DNA from: Trissonchulus latispiculum
Lineage: Eukaryota > Nematoda > Enoplea > Enoplida > Ironidae
Assembly (NCBI GenBank): GCA_030248195.1
Contig: JASAND010028680.1
Location: forward strand, 31,343-95,342
Length of the DNA stretch: 64,000 bases
Direction of reading: 5' to 3'
The position numbers were made by a program, and so were the translations under genes. The notes beneath the pieces were generated by a model that had not been told where the DNA came from, ran no database searches, and worked only from the letters and a program-made list of their open reading frames with translations. Shown here one piece after another: positions 45,019 to 56,619 of this stretch (position 1 is the first letter of the stretch; the number at the start of each line of letters is the position of its first letter).

Positions 45019-48000
45019 TAACTATTTACTATGTCAAATTACCTCAATATCAAACAGCACAAACACACAAGATCAAGTACGCAACAAATCTATTGCAAAA
45101 ACTGACACAAAGAGGAATCCGTTCACCGCCTAACAACTAAACCCGAAGCTATGATCAGTCACAGGTCCCTACTCCGAAATCTTAGCAGAAGAAGAACTAG
45201 AGCTGAAACCTAGTAAAATTTTGGTGAGATTAATATTTTAGCCTACTGGTTGCCACACACACGCACACAAGCACACTCACCTAAACGGTACTCGTTACTC
45301 TCAGACTGCGAATTGATTCGCAGCCACACAATGATTTGATTTTCGGGGTCGAGGAGGGGGGAAGTTCCCTATATGCTCCCTATATGTACCTGAAAGATGT
45401 GCACAAGTCCACCCGTTCCCGGTCACGAATAGTTACCAGCAATACGCACCAGCAGAAAACCAATAACTATTCTATCCTCTGCTAAGAGGACGACCTGTAA
45501 ACTTTTAAGTTTGTTTGAACTTTAGAGAGAGAGAATTTGAGCAGACTGGGCAGAGCAAACAAGAATAGAGCAGATGAAAGAGCAGATAATTTTAGACAAA
45601 AGAATAGCAGACATTTTTTAACAGTGAACAGTTGCAAGTTAATAATTTGGCAAAAGATCTTCGGTTTCTTCAACAGGACAAGCTTAACATCCAACCCACA
45701 CTCCAAATCCCGATATGACAGTCCTAGAATTCTCGAGGTGCGTCCCTAAGCCAAAGGAAGGCTCTCAGCAAAGATTCTACAACTCAGAGAAGGTTCAGCA
45801 AACTGACGTTTGGCAGCGGAATTCCGAGCGATCCGGACAGAGCAGCACGGGCAGCGCGGTCAGAGACAGAAGCGAAGGTCCAGGGGTGATCCGGAACGGC
45901 GTCACTCACACTGGCAAATCAAGCAGAGACCAAGGACCACGGCACAGGCTGATATCCGGGCAAGAACCGAGCAGGATCCACGGGATCAGGACAGCTGGCG
46001 ACGAGAGACAGGACAGCGAGGATCAGAAGAGAGAGCAGAGCAGAGCTGGACAGGTCCAGAAAAGAGACCTGCGCTAGAACTGAATCAAATGGGTTAAAAC
46101 CTTTGTTGGTTTTAACCCGGATTCAGCGATATTAACTGGATTTCGCACAGGACAAAGGAAAAGTTTGCTACTTTTTTTGATTTGGAAACAGCAGACCTAT
46201 CCTGGATCAAGATTTCTGAGCAAAATTAGCGAAAACTTGTGACATTAGGAAAGATGATTAGATGGAATAAAATTTTCTTTTAGGCGTTTCGACAAAAGTA
46301 GGAAAAAGAAGAAAGTTGGGTGAAAGTTTTGTGTCTTTTAAGATTAGGAAAACAAGTAGAGGGGATTTCCATCGGAAATCCCCCACCAATGACGCATTCC
46401 TGAATTTCCTCTTCAGGAAATTCAGGGAAATCCAGCTAATATCAACTGATATTAGCATACAATCATGAAAGCAATGGTAATATATCAAATAGTCTAGGGC
46501 GGCGAGAGCCCGAGTTGAACGTATGATTTTCGAGAGAGGGACTCGAGGTCCGATTAGGTGGTTTTAGTCTCGCACTTACAATTATTATAGATCCTAAAGG
46601 GGAAAGGGCAACTCAACCTAGAGGGGATACTCAAAAATAGGCTTCTGAAGCCAAACCCAGCTCTTTTGGAGCAAGCCATCCCCCCGGGAGTACCCCAATC
46701 CCAACCTAAGGTTCCAAAATGTGGACAAAGTTTTTTTGGAGGGAGGTATCCTATAAGGGGAGAGGCAAAGCCTCTCCCAACAGAACAAACTCAAAGGGTG
46801 TCTGTGATTTTCCCCCCAGAGACTTGAAACGAGAGCGGCCATCCGCTAGAACCCCAGAATCACAGACTGACTGGAAACTACAATTTTTGGTCCCACGTTA
46901 ACTTTCGCCTCGTGTCTTTTGCAATCATCTTTCGATGATTGGTTGCTTTCATGATCGCATTCTGTCATTGGCTGGTTTGAAAAGGAAGACCCAGCCTCCT
47001 TCTTTTGAATTTGCGCCTGGGCTGTTTGTCATCTTAGTTACATAATTTTTTATGACTTTGGGTCCGTTTTCGAGTGGCCCAAAGTACCTCAACAGCCCTG
47101 GCCCTAAACTTTATGGCGTTTTTGTTTTCAAGGACCTTTGTCCTGAAGCTGATTTCTAAAGACTTGAAGTTTGTTTGCCAAGCAGATTAGGAAGCCAAAG
47201 GCAGACCGAAAGACAGACGAGGAAAACAAGAAGATGTAGAAGGAGACATCGTAATACGGACAGGGGGCCTAGAAGCCCAAGATGAAATAAGCGATACTTA
47301 AGCTATAGAAATTTCTGCCTAGTCTGAAAATTAGCTAGAGACCTATTATTACGTATTCGTTAATATTAATTGTTAATTTTCTTTCTTTCTTCCTTTCAGG
47401 GGTGACTTGTGCCTTAATTTCAGAGGGGTTCCCCTCTGTCTGACTTATGCGTATGATGTCATTCTAGGGACGTGAAAAGGTAGCGCTGAACCTCACACAT
47501 ACGTGGACTCAAAACTAGACACTCAGACTGGCCTTCGCTGGCCTTCACTCACACACACACATGCTCCAGTAGTAGGGACCCGTAGATGAACCCCGTTCGG
47601 TTGATGATGCAAAATTAAAAGGGGTTAAAACTGACTAATCTCAACTCCAACTACTGGTGAACGGATTCAATTTGGACAAACATCAAAATACAAATTAAAG
47701 ATGACAATTATTAAATCAAAAATACTAACAAGACAAAATTTATACATTAGTCCTTACTAATTGAACATTAACTTTTAGATTTCTTTTTGGACTTCAACTG
47801 CGAAAGAATAGCAAAACTGTACAATTACAATGACAAATTCCCTTATACAATGCATAGTTAAATTAATTTACAATTCGTACGTAAGCAAGAATACAAATAT
47901 TAATTAAATAGTGAACAAGCATAAACTTAGCTAAGTACGAAATAAAAACTAGTTATAAATCGACAAATTGCTGTGCTGTTCTCTTTATGCTTCTAATTTC

Positions 48001-48482
48001 AGAGTATAATTTTACTTGAACGATCAGCGGGAACCTCGGGAACTAGAGATCTGTTACTTAATTTATTTGAAAGGGTGGAGCTACCGTCCACATTAGTTGA
48101 GGCGGACCCAGCCAGCAACAACTACTCGTAATTTTAGCACGAGACAGTCCTTCGAACAGTCTCTAGCCCTTTTCCCTCAGTGTAACTTTTGATTGAGAGG
48201 CTCAAAAGGTTAGCTTTAAACGTTTCCTGATAACTGGCCACATTACGAATCCAAACTTTTTAAGCAAACCCAATTCGCTGAAAATAACTGGCGTGACACC
48301 ACCTTATGTGCAACCTATTCGTGACAGGTTTTATCAACCGATCAAATAAGAAAACTCCTTAGTTTAGATCATGTCAATCCTGCTTCCTAGGGGCAATCAA
48401 CCAAACTTCAAAAGCTCTTTTAGAAGGCAAATCAAAATCCCTTGTTTTTTTCATTTTCTTTACAAATGTAATTTTGACCAGT
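45019..48482. other. Unassigned stretch 3' of the LINE
   Basis: No gene could be supported. The 45500-46075 part is rich in CAGAGC/AGACAG and gives R/S/E/Q-rich frames. A strong pyrimidine tract ending in CAG lies at about 47381-47399 on the plus strand and could be a splice acceptor, but no coding exon follows. Confidence 0.35.
46080..46126. repeat. 22-bp motif (minus) facing a shortened copy (plus)
   Basis: A full copy on the minus strand (46080-46101), then TTTGTT, then GGTTTTAACCCGGATTCAG on the plus strand (46108-46126). Together they form a hairpin. A similar 11-bp inverse (GGGTTAAAACC, 59018-59028) faces the copy at 59047. Confidence 0.6.
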
Positions 48483-48490
48483 ACTGTACC

Positions 48491-50565
48491 TAGTCCTGGG
48501 ACCGGTTCCGGTTTTTGAAACCGGTTCTAGCTACCGGTTCCGGTTCCAATTGGTATTTTTTACAAAAACGCTAAAATCACTCAATTTTTATATTTTTTAA
48601 ACTCGCTATTGATGAATAATTGACTGCACAAGACTACAAAGGTATTTTAAATCCGTTTTTTACTACATTTTACTATTTACAAATATTTTCTGTTAAAAAG
48701 ATGTTTTCTGTCTCAACATTTTAGCAAAATGTTTGGAACACTTAGGTAACAGTCTTACCAAGATACTTAGTAATTCTCAATCCAGACAAAAATTTTGATA
48801 TCGCCTTTCCAAAAGCGAACGTCGCAACTTTAGAAATAACAGCCTTACTGCCAGTCAAAAATAAAACTATCCTCGCTCAATTTCAAACCGTCCAATAAAA
48901 TTTGCTCATCGAGTTAACAGTATAGAATCAACTACAAAGCTTGATCATTGAAATGCAGCAATCTGAGGCCGATGGTTTTTCTGAGACCAAAAATTAAGCA
49001 GAGGAAAATTGGAGCAAATCGTTGAAGTGAATTTTCGAGCACTTCTGCAGAACACAGGTACAACTAACTCATACATTCGAAGCCAAAAAGTCGTATGTGT
49101 AATAAATGATATCAGTAAGTTGAGCTTTTATTCTACACAGATTTTGATTTAATATTACTAGCCGACGCTACCATAACTTTGTAGCAAAAGCGCCATTTCC
49201 TATCAAAGCGTAATCTTATATATATCGGCATAAAAATACTAAAAGATGGCCATGAAATATGAAAATATTTTAATAAGCCGTCAAAATCATTCTTTCTTTC
49301 GGTAGAGCTAGCCAATTCCTATTGATCAAGAACTGTATCTCAGGGTCCAGGGTTACTATTCCTCAGCTTAACCCCAAATCTGGAGTTACGTCTTGCTTTG
49401 CTGGTATGCTTCGGTTTAAGTTAGCACACAAAAAATGCTGAAGCAATAGTAAAGCTCGACGAGTTGCCGTAAATCATCAAATCCTTAATATTAACCTTTG
49501 TCAACCTTGAGGAAGAGCTAACATCGAACATATTCACCTTAGGCCCGTATTCATAAAGCGTTGGTAGCCATACCACTGGTATGGAAGAAGGGGTACCAGT
49601 GGTTAACCAGTGGTATCGCAGGCATACAGCGAATTCATAAAACGTTTTAACCACTGGTACCATACAGTTGGTACCATACCAATGGTTAAAATTGCAAACC
49701 ACCGTTGGTAGTGGTTTGACATATGTTTTACACCTGAGTATGGGCTGTAATAAATGAATTGGAGTCTTTTAATTATTATTTAGGCAAAAATGAGACATTT
49801 CCACAGTTTTCTAATCATATCAAAGCAGTGTATTATGGCTTGATTGGCTTAAAAATCAAACTGCATAAACTCTCTAATATTTATTCCAGCATATAAATCA
49901 AAACAAACATAATAGTTTTAAACTAGTTTTAAATATAATTGTTTAATTAATTCATAATCCATTAGTTTTTCTAATTATTTGACTGCAGCCTATTATAAAG
50001 CATACCACTGGTATCCTATTCATTCGAAGGATACCAGTGGTATGCATACCACTGCTAAACATGAAAGGGCATTTTTCATTTCATTTTTCCGCCATACCAC
50101 TGGTATGCAAACCATGGTTAGGAAACCAGAGCTTTGTGAATTTGGTAAAGTAACCAATTGGTTTTCTAACCACTGGTATCCATACCAGTTGTATGGATAC
50201 CATTGGTATGGATACCAGCGTTTTATGAATACGGGCCTTAGATATTCGTTAACCTTTCCAGAAAACTTAAAACATTGACTAAAAACTGCTTTTAAAAAGT
50301 AAACTATAAAATAGATATAAAATCGTCTACCATGTACACAAAAACTTAGCCGTCCTCAAAATTGTAGTCTAAATACAATTTCCAAAATTAAGGTTAAACT
50401 TCAAGTGCTAAATTAAATTCCTGGTAAAATTTTAAAATGTTACAAAATAAACCTTGATTGTAGTTTCAAACAGCCAAAATTTACACTAAAACCGGTCCGG
50501 TTCCGGTTCTGAAAATCCTACCGCTTCCGGTTCTACCGGTTCTTTTGGAACCGGTCCCAGCACTA
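48491..50565. mobile_element. hAT-like element with CCGGTTC-rich ends
   Basis: The left end TAGTCCTGGGACCGGTTCC is inverted at the right end as GGAACCGGTCCCAGCACTA. Both subterminal regions are packed with ACCGGTTCCGG motifs. The flanking octamers ACTGTACC (48483-48490) and GATGTACC (50566-50573) match at six of eight bases, like an aged 8-bp duplication. The interior is AT-rich with no transposase frame and carries the nested MITE 49542-50237. It lies about 430 bp beyond the last recognised channel exon on the minus strand, possibly in the next intron. Confidence 0.7.
49542..50237. mobile_element. PIF/Harbinger-like MITE nested in the hAT element
   Basis: GGCCCGTATTCATAAAGCG at the left and CGTTTTATGAATACGGGCC at the right are inverted, with TTA on each side (49539-49541, 50238-50240), the typical 3-bp target of PIF/Harbinger. 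Both ends contain many palindromic CATACCACTGGTATG-type motifs in both orientations. The AT-rich centre (about 49740-49990) is non-coding. Confidence 0.8.
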
Positions 50566-51002
50566 GATGTACCCATCGACCTAGACAGTTCGTCTTGTCG
50601 CCGGTGTTATTGTTGCTGTAACTTTTGTACACACATTTCTGCTGTAAATATTCCACTATTACTTATGGAGTTAAGATACCCATAAAATGTGGAACTGTAG
50701 ACTTTAATCGTAAATAGGAATGTGCTAACTTTCAATGTAGGTTCGTAAATAAATATACGTATGTACGTGCATTTTGAACATATGGTAAGATTTGGTGTAA
50801 GCAGTATTCCTACGTTGGACTAATTGTAGTTCTGACTTCTGAGTCCAAAATTGTTATTCGCTAAGCACTAGAACTATTATTAGAGTATTGAACTGGACAG
50901 CTGTTGCTCAAGGTGCAAAAAGACAATACATTATATAATAGGAACAAGTCTGCAAGATCTTGAAAACCTGACCTTTTCACCTGAGAGCTTGACTTCACTG
51001 AC

Positions 51003-51048
51003 CTTTTCACGAAACCTAATTTGTACATGGAATGTGCCATAATCTTGG
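51003..51048 (-). CDS. DEG/ENaC-type channel gene, exon D (46 bp)
   Basis: The acceptor is CTCTCAACAG and the donor AAAAG|GTCAGT. With the two leftover bases of exon C the first codon is Asn, followed by QDYGTFHVQIRFREK. This corresponds to the segment just after the cysteine-rich domain, where family members read N-x-hydrophobic-x-V-x-I-x-F before the second membrane helix. It ends in phase 0. The following exon, expected to hold the second transmembrane helix, was not found in the window. The very short length makes this exon the one most dependent on phase matching. Confidence 0.55.
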
Positions 51049-51141
51049 CTGTTGAGAGTTGCACAGTTTTGATTAAATGTGCTGATATTCATCTTTGCTT
51101 AACTCTGTTGGAGAAATAATGTTACAGACGAGAACGCTTAC

Positions 51142-51371
51142 TTTGTAGACATGGCCGTCGTAAAAAATAAATAATTACATGGGAGCAAGCAGTGAGTACA
51201 GTTGATGGTTTTAGATGTTTCCATGGCACAAAGCATTTCCGCTCCTGGCTCGCACACTGGAAAATTCATCAGGCCAAAATATGCTACAGGTGCGTGGCAT
51301 CCACACTTTTCAACAGACGAATCTGCTCCGCACTTTTGCAAGCACAGCTCTGTCGAATATGGTAATTGGTG
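51142..51371 (-). CDS. DEG/ENaC-type channel gene, exon C (cysteine-rich domain)
   Basis: The acceptor is TTGTTTTTAG and the donor ACAAA|GTAAGC. It encodes HQLPYSTELCLQKCGA, VEKCGCHAPVAYFG, NFPVCEPGAEMLCAM and INCTHCLLPCNYLFF. The Y-S-x-x-x-C-x-x-x-C ... C-x-C ... P-x-C ... C ... C-x-x-C-x-x-P-C spacing is the signature of the extracellular cysteine-rich domain of DEG/ENaC/ASIC/FaNaC sodium channels. Phase is 0 at the start and 2 at the end. This is the most diagnostic piece of host coding DNA in the window. Confidence 0.8.
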
Positions 51372-51733
51372 CTAAAAACAAATGATGAGATTGATTTAGG
51401 TGAGATGATGTTAGATGTGAGTTTCAGTTCTTAGATGCGAACAATCAGTTTTTGTGCTTAAGCAATAATGTTAAACCTTAAAGTGATCATAGGCTAACGT
51501 TCTGAATTTCTGGCTTGATTGTCCGTTTAGATATTTGGGTTGAGAAATTTGTTACTACGAAACACTAAAAGCAGAACTTGAATGAAATTAAATAGTCGAG
51601 ACAGAGAGAAATGCCTATTCGAAAGAACAAGTAGATAAACAAATGATTACTGCATATTACTACTTTGTTACTAATTATATTATTATTATTGTCACCACCG
51701 GTACTAAGTGTGTAGAAGTAAAAACAAAATTAC

Positions 51734-52092
51734 GTAGGTGAAATTGTAAAACTGCATATCATAACATGATGTTCCGCTACTATTGATGTGGCTGGAGTAT
51801 TGCGTCGTCAATGCAATATTGTTAACAGAACCTCGCTGCACATTGATTGGACTGAAGTTTGCCATCCCAAACGTTTTCTTAACATCTGACCAGTGTGCAA
51901 TTAGGAACATCTCCCAACCAAAGTTTGCTAAGGGTGCCAAATGCTGCAGCCTGTTGAAGCTGCCTCTTTTCAGCGTGAAACTCCAACGCCCCCGGTATCC
52001 TGGAATGCGCTGCTCAGATGATCGCAACAAAACAAGCGCACATGGGCCTGTCGGACCCAGTGTTTTAACAGTGACACATGAGACAGGGTGGC
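51734..52092 (-). CDS. DEG/ENaC-type channel gene, exon B (extracellular region)
   Basis: The acceptor is CTATTTAG|GC and the donor CCTAC|GTAATT. It encodes SCVTVKTLGPTGPC, WSFTLKRG, NFGWEMFLIAHWSDVKK, FSPINVQRGSVNNIALTTQ and GTSCYDMQFYNFTY. The order Cys...GxC, then GWxxxLIAH, then a short hydrophobic segment with GS and I-x-L fits the palm and beta-ball strands upstream of the cysteine-rich domain in DEG/ENaC channels. Phase 0 at its 3' end joins exon C exactly. Confidence 0.65.
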
Positions 52093-55000
52093 CTAAATAG
52101 AAAAACGAACTAGTTTTAATTTTTAACTAAATGTGAAACGTTTTATAGTTAAACTATTTAAATCAAGGCACTTGAAGCTGTCGGCACAAATTGTTTATTA
52201 ACAGAAGTTTTGTATCGGTTAAGTCTATACGATTAAGATGTATCACTTACACTGTCTATTTATGAATCAACAAGAACTTGCGACAGGAACCGAAGCCAGT
52301 AAATTTTCATTCCATTATACTGCCAAGAAATATGTCTTTATATTATTTAATTATCTTACATATCTAATTTTTTCATAAGGCATATGATACGACATATATA
52401 TCATAAGCCACGCATTGCTAAGAAAACATTACCTTCTACGAGACTTAGTGAATTTTCAGCAATTTATCTGCACGCACTAAGAAGTTCCATATTAACAAAG
52501 TCACAAATTCAGATCTACTTTTATATTCTATGACTTTAACTACAACAACCTATTATTACATCCCTTGACGGTGACACCATGCAAGGGGTTAATGTATTAA
52601 CATACATTAACCTTTCACTAATTTTAGATTTTGGGCACCTAATTCCTAGAGCACTCTGAAGAGGGTTTTTGAAACAAATAGTCGCGGCTTTGAAAAAATT
52701 AGTTTTTCGGCCTTTCATTATCGCTTTGAATTTTGCTTACATAAACCGCTAAGGAAATCCAATAAAAAATTCTTTTGGAGATATGTTTGCAGCAAATGTG
52801 TGAACTATTAATGTGTGAATTGAAATTCAAACATTTTTGGAAGATATAGTTACGCTGAAATTTTAATAGATTGCAAAACAGTTTGCCACACTATTGTTTT
52901 CCTCAAGTATATGCTGGATTTAAAGATCAACAAAAGTTTACAAACAAAACTTATAATTTCAAAATGAAACTAGCCAAAAATGATATTTTTAACAGTTAAC
53001 AACACTCTAGAAGTTTAGAAAAACGGCACTGTCATTCTAACCAAACTAGATAGAAACCTTCAACCAATGAAAATTTACCAAGAGTCTCTCAAAATCAATA
53101 AGTCCTTTCTGACTGGTTAAATAAGGAGGTGTTCTGATGCAAAAATGAAAAATAGTCAGTCTCAAGTTTTTCTTTCGTAGTGAGAGGTCCGGTGCAAGTT
53201 AGTGTTACTGCTACCCAGTGTTTGTGACATATACGTGCTTTTCTCCTTGATATAATGGTTTTATTTTCTCTGTCCCGTCAACACCGGATACCCCAGGATC
53301 CTGTTGTTTACTGCTCTAGAAAGGCTTGTTATCTTGGTCCTTAGCTCTTATATCTAAACGTCGCCAGGTCTGGTCGTACCGGCCAGACCAGTCCTCCATT
53401 TAAAGTATTTTATGTGAAATATTTTGAATTTTGGAATTTCTTGAAATCTTTCTTCATGTTAGTGGATCTTTGTGCCTTTCCTGGCAATTTGTAAGTTGGC
53501 GAATTCCTTCATTGTGCTATAAATGATATTGATTTGTATTTTTTATTTGCCAAAGTGCTCTTATAGTTTACTACAATACCGTGCTAGTTATGACTTAAGG
53601 TCTCCATTTTATTGTAGTTTAGGATTTAGTATTTATTGTTCCGTCGGTGGGTAGTTTAAAAACAAAATCTGGCAGTCTGAGTTTAGTTTGAGCGTATTTT
53701 GTTGTATTGTTTGGTTCATTATTTGAGTTAGAGTACACAGTTGTTCCAGAGGTTAGGCGAGGTTGTTACTACAGGTCGACTGGAACAACATCTCCTTCAG
53801 GTTTAGTCGTTTCCTTGTGCTCAGTACCCGCCCCGTAGTGCTTAGTAGTCTTTTACGATTCTACTAGCATTAAACTGCTATCATTGAGAGACTCTTGGTA
53901 TTATTGTGCAACGTCCCGGCCAATATCGAGAAACTGCATTATTTAAAAGCTGAGTGTCACTCAATATGAGTATCATGGCCCCTAACAAATTTAAAATTGT
54001 CACACCATATAAGTGACATGACAGGGAAAGTGTAAACAGGTCGGCTTGAATTCCTTTTTGCAGTAGGAGCTTATTTTACCTGCCACATGCTTAAACGTAG
54101 TCGTTCATTCACTGCACAGCTGTCTATTCAAAGTCCGCCTAAGAGTTTACAACACAGAGATAAAATCACAAGCAATAATTAGCAATTAATTTGGAGGAGT
54201 AGGCACTCTACTGCTTGTTTTGACATATGTTTGATCGACATCGAAGGCACATTGGACTGTTCATTTGACCCTTGACGAACCAATTTATGTATCCGATACC
54301 TCCGTGAAACTGTGAATATTCGCAAAAAATAAAAGATTTGTTTCTGACCGTCAGAGTACCTGTGGTGCAAATTGACTAAGAATTCAAATTTCACAAATTA
54401 TATTTTTAACGTTTGTTTTAAGTTTCTTTTAATTTCAGAATATTCTGCTTTGAACCGCAAAATGTTCATTAAAATCTACAAAACCTGGTGGGTTCACAAC
54501 CATTTTACGGTGTTCTCAGCTTTCCATTTCGCAACTTTCATAAAAAATGACTGAGATCTTCAGCCAAGGTTCCTAACAGCTTTATTTGACACAAAACTAT
54601 GCCGTGGATGCTCATTAGTTGCTGCAATTGACGTTTTCCAGCTAGAGTTTTAAGCATAGAATAACGTGGGTGGTGCAGAGCACCTTGACCGAGAAAAAAG
54701 GCAGACCCTCTCGTCCAGAAAAGAAAAAAGGATAGACCCGTCAGCCTGTTCTTACTAAAAATTGCTAATTTTTTAGCAAATTTTAGCGATTTTTTTGTAA
54801 TGAAAGCAGTTTTACCTAAGCTCTTTGATCCAAAATTGTTGTTATTCTAGCTTTTGTTTGTTGTAAACAAAAAGAACAAATGTCCTCAATGCGAGATATT
54901 TGAATGCTTTCAAATGAGATAGAAAACGTTGTTTCCTTCCTGCTTAATTTCTTAATTGCATTCGAAGTCGCATTTCAGAGATGAATTTCATTAATGAATT

Positions 55001-56423
55001 GCAACTTATGTTCCAGCTTCTGTTGTTTGCAGAGAGAGTTTCTAGTCTGTTTAATTTCCTGCTTTGCTCAAAATATTCTTTCTAAGCGTCCCCACTAATA
55101 AATTGCAACCTCTGGCACAATATTTGCTGTTTGCTATTTAATCTGCAAAGTTGGGGGACATGCAAAAAAAGTTTCAATTAACTTTATCTTGAATCATCTC
55201 GTTTTATCTTATCTTGACAAAAATTAGCACGAAACATTGCTGAAGATTAAGGTGCACTCAAAAATGTGTATATTACGTTGAGAATTCAAAAAAATGGCAA
55301 TAATCTACGTTTTGAGAGGCAGCCCCCCTCAGCTTGCAAATTTTATATAGGGTCCAGCGTTTGGCAAAGTTTCGAAATATAGCGTATTCTTGTGCTTTAT
55401 TTCTTCACCTGTTCTCATTAATTATGAGTCTAGTACAAAGAAAACTGAAAATAAGTTCAAGTTTTAGTGTTCTCTGAGGAGCGGCCGAAAGCGACCGCTC
55501 ATGCCCTCTTTCCGTGAAGTAGCTGCTTGGTGAGGTTGGTACCGCACAGGCAGTAGCTTTGTTCCCAGGTTAGGTAAAATTGAGGAACCTCTCTGGCCTC
55601 AGGGCCAGGGAGGAAATTGAGGATAACCACGAGAACACAATAGATAATTCCAGGCCATTATGGGCGTTCTATGCCCGGTCTGCGCTTCATAGTAATACAG
55701 GCCAATGGGCCGTTATTTTTTTTTGTATTCTTACGTTAGGGCATCGCCCCATCTTCGGAATCAGCTAGTGGCCATAGGGCCATATTTTTTTAGGGCTTCG
55801 AGTTGAGATTGGGTTAGTGGTTTCTCATAAATACAGGGATTTGAGTGGGGACCGCCTTCTTTGATGTTCAGATTATTGGATTATGAGTTAAAAACCTAAA
55901 AAAAAGATATACTCCGTCCCCACAGCCAGCGGCTAGTGCCGTTAGCCTTGTTTTTCACGAAGGCTCTACGGATATCAAAATTATGGTTTGTAGGTGTTTA
56001 GATTTTGTCAACTGTGAATTTGTGGCTTCAAACAGATAAAACAATAATGATTAAGTGTAAAAGTTGAATAACAAATAGCCAGAATTTGCGAAATTGCAGT
56101 TAGAAATTCTAGTTTTCATTAGATTTTTAAGTTAATCCAGGATTATTAGCAACATCCGGTTTTCGTTTAGCAATACTTAATACAAACAAGTTAATTTCAA
56201 GATTGATAGTCAAAGTGTGACAACTTAGTAATTGATTAGCAATTATTAAAAATGGTTGACTCTGAAATAAGCTACAACCTTAATACTTTGCCATAACAAT
56301 TGAAAGTACTGCAATATTTCGAACCGTAATGCGAATAAAACTTAGTATCTGCGAATCTAAAGATTCAATGCTCAAAAACGTATATGTTAGTAGTTTTTCA
56401 ATGAAAGCAATTTTCATCCAAAC
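52093..56423 (-). other. Presumed intron and unassigned AT-rich DNA
   Basis: The stretch lies between exons A and B. No coding exon could be supported. 55470-55960 is GC-richer with short hairpins (GAGCGGCC...GACCGCTC near 55480) and may be an unrecognised repeat. Confidence 0.35.
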
Positions 56424-56619
56424 AAAGCTTTAGTACTGGTTGCAGATTTTCGGCAGAGTAATAACCGAGGCTCATTGCAATGTTTAACTTATCTTGAGCA
56501 GTTGAGCACGACTTAAGAGAAAATGTTCGGAAATAGACACTTTGTACAACCGAAGATGTTGCAGTGGCAATTATTTTTAATTCAATAATTTCTTCCAGCT
56601 TGAAGTCCTTACGCAGCTC
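56424..56619 (-). CDS. DEG/ENaC-type channel gene, probable exon A
   Basis: The acceptor is GATTTCCAG|GAG. The frame reads ELRKDFKLEEIIELK, SLKSCSTAQDKLNIAMS and LGYYSAENLQPVLKL. With a donor at CTTT|GTTTGG the split codon rebuilds Cys with exon B, giving VLKLC-HPVSC. This resembles the LGHxxEDMLLxCxFxGxxC segment of the family. The donor is weak, and the frame runs on to a nearby stop if unspliced, so the exon end is uncertain. Exons for the N-terminus and first membrane helix were not found. Confidence 0.4.

Noticed and set aside
45715..46097. Two overlapping R/S/E/Q-rich frames
   Set aside because: Low-complexity CAGAGC-type sequence; no domain, and both frames are equally biased.
52536..52718. 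Minus-strand frame with AATICFKNPL, resembling the FPAVTICN motif of DEG/ENaC channels
   Set aside because: It lies downstream of exon A and upstream of exon B, whereas the motif should precede both; order is inconsistent and splice sites are weak.
56398..56423. Reading exon A through to the stop with DENCFH
   Set aside because: The split-codon join to exon B fits the family better than the read-through, although the donor is weak; the exon end stays uncertain.
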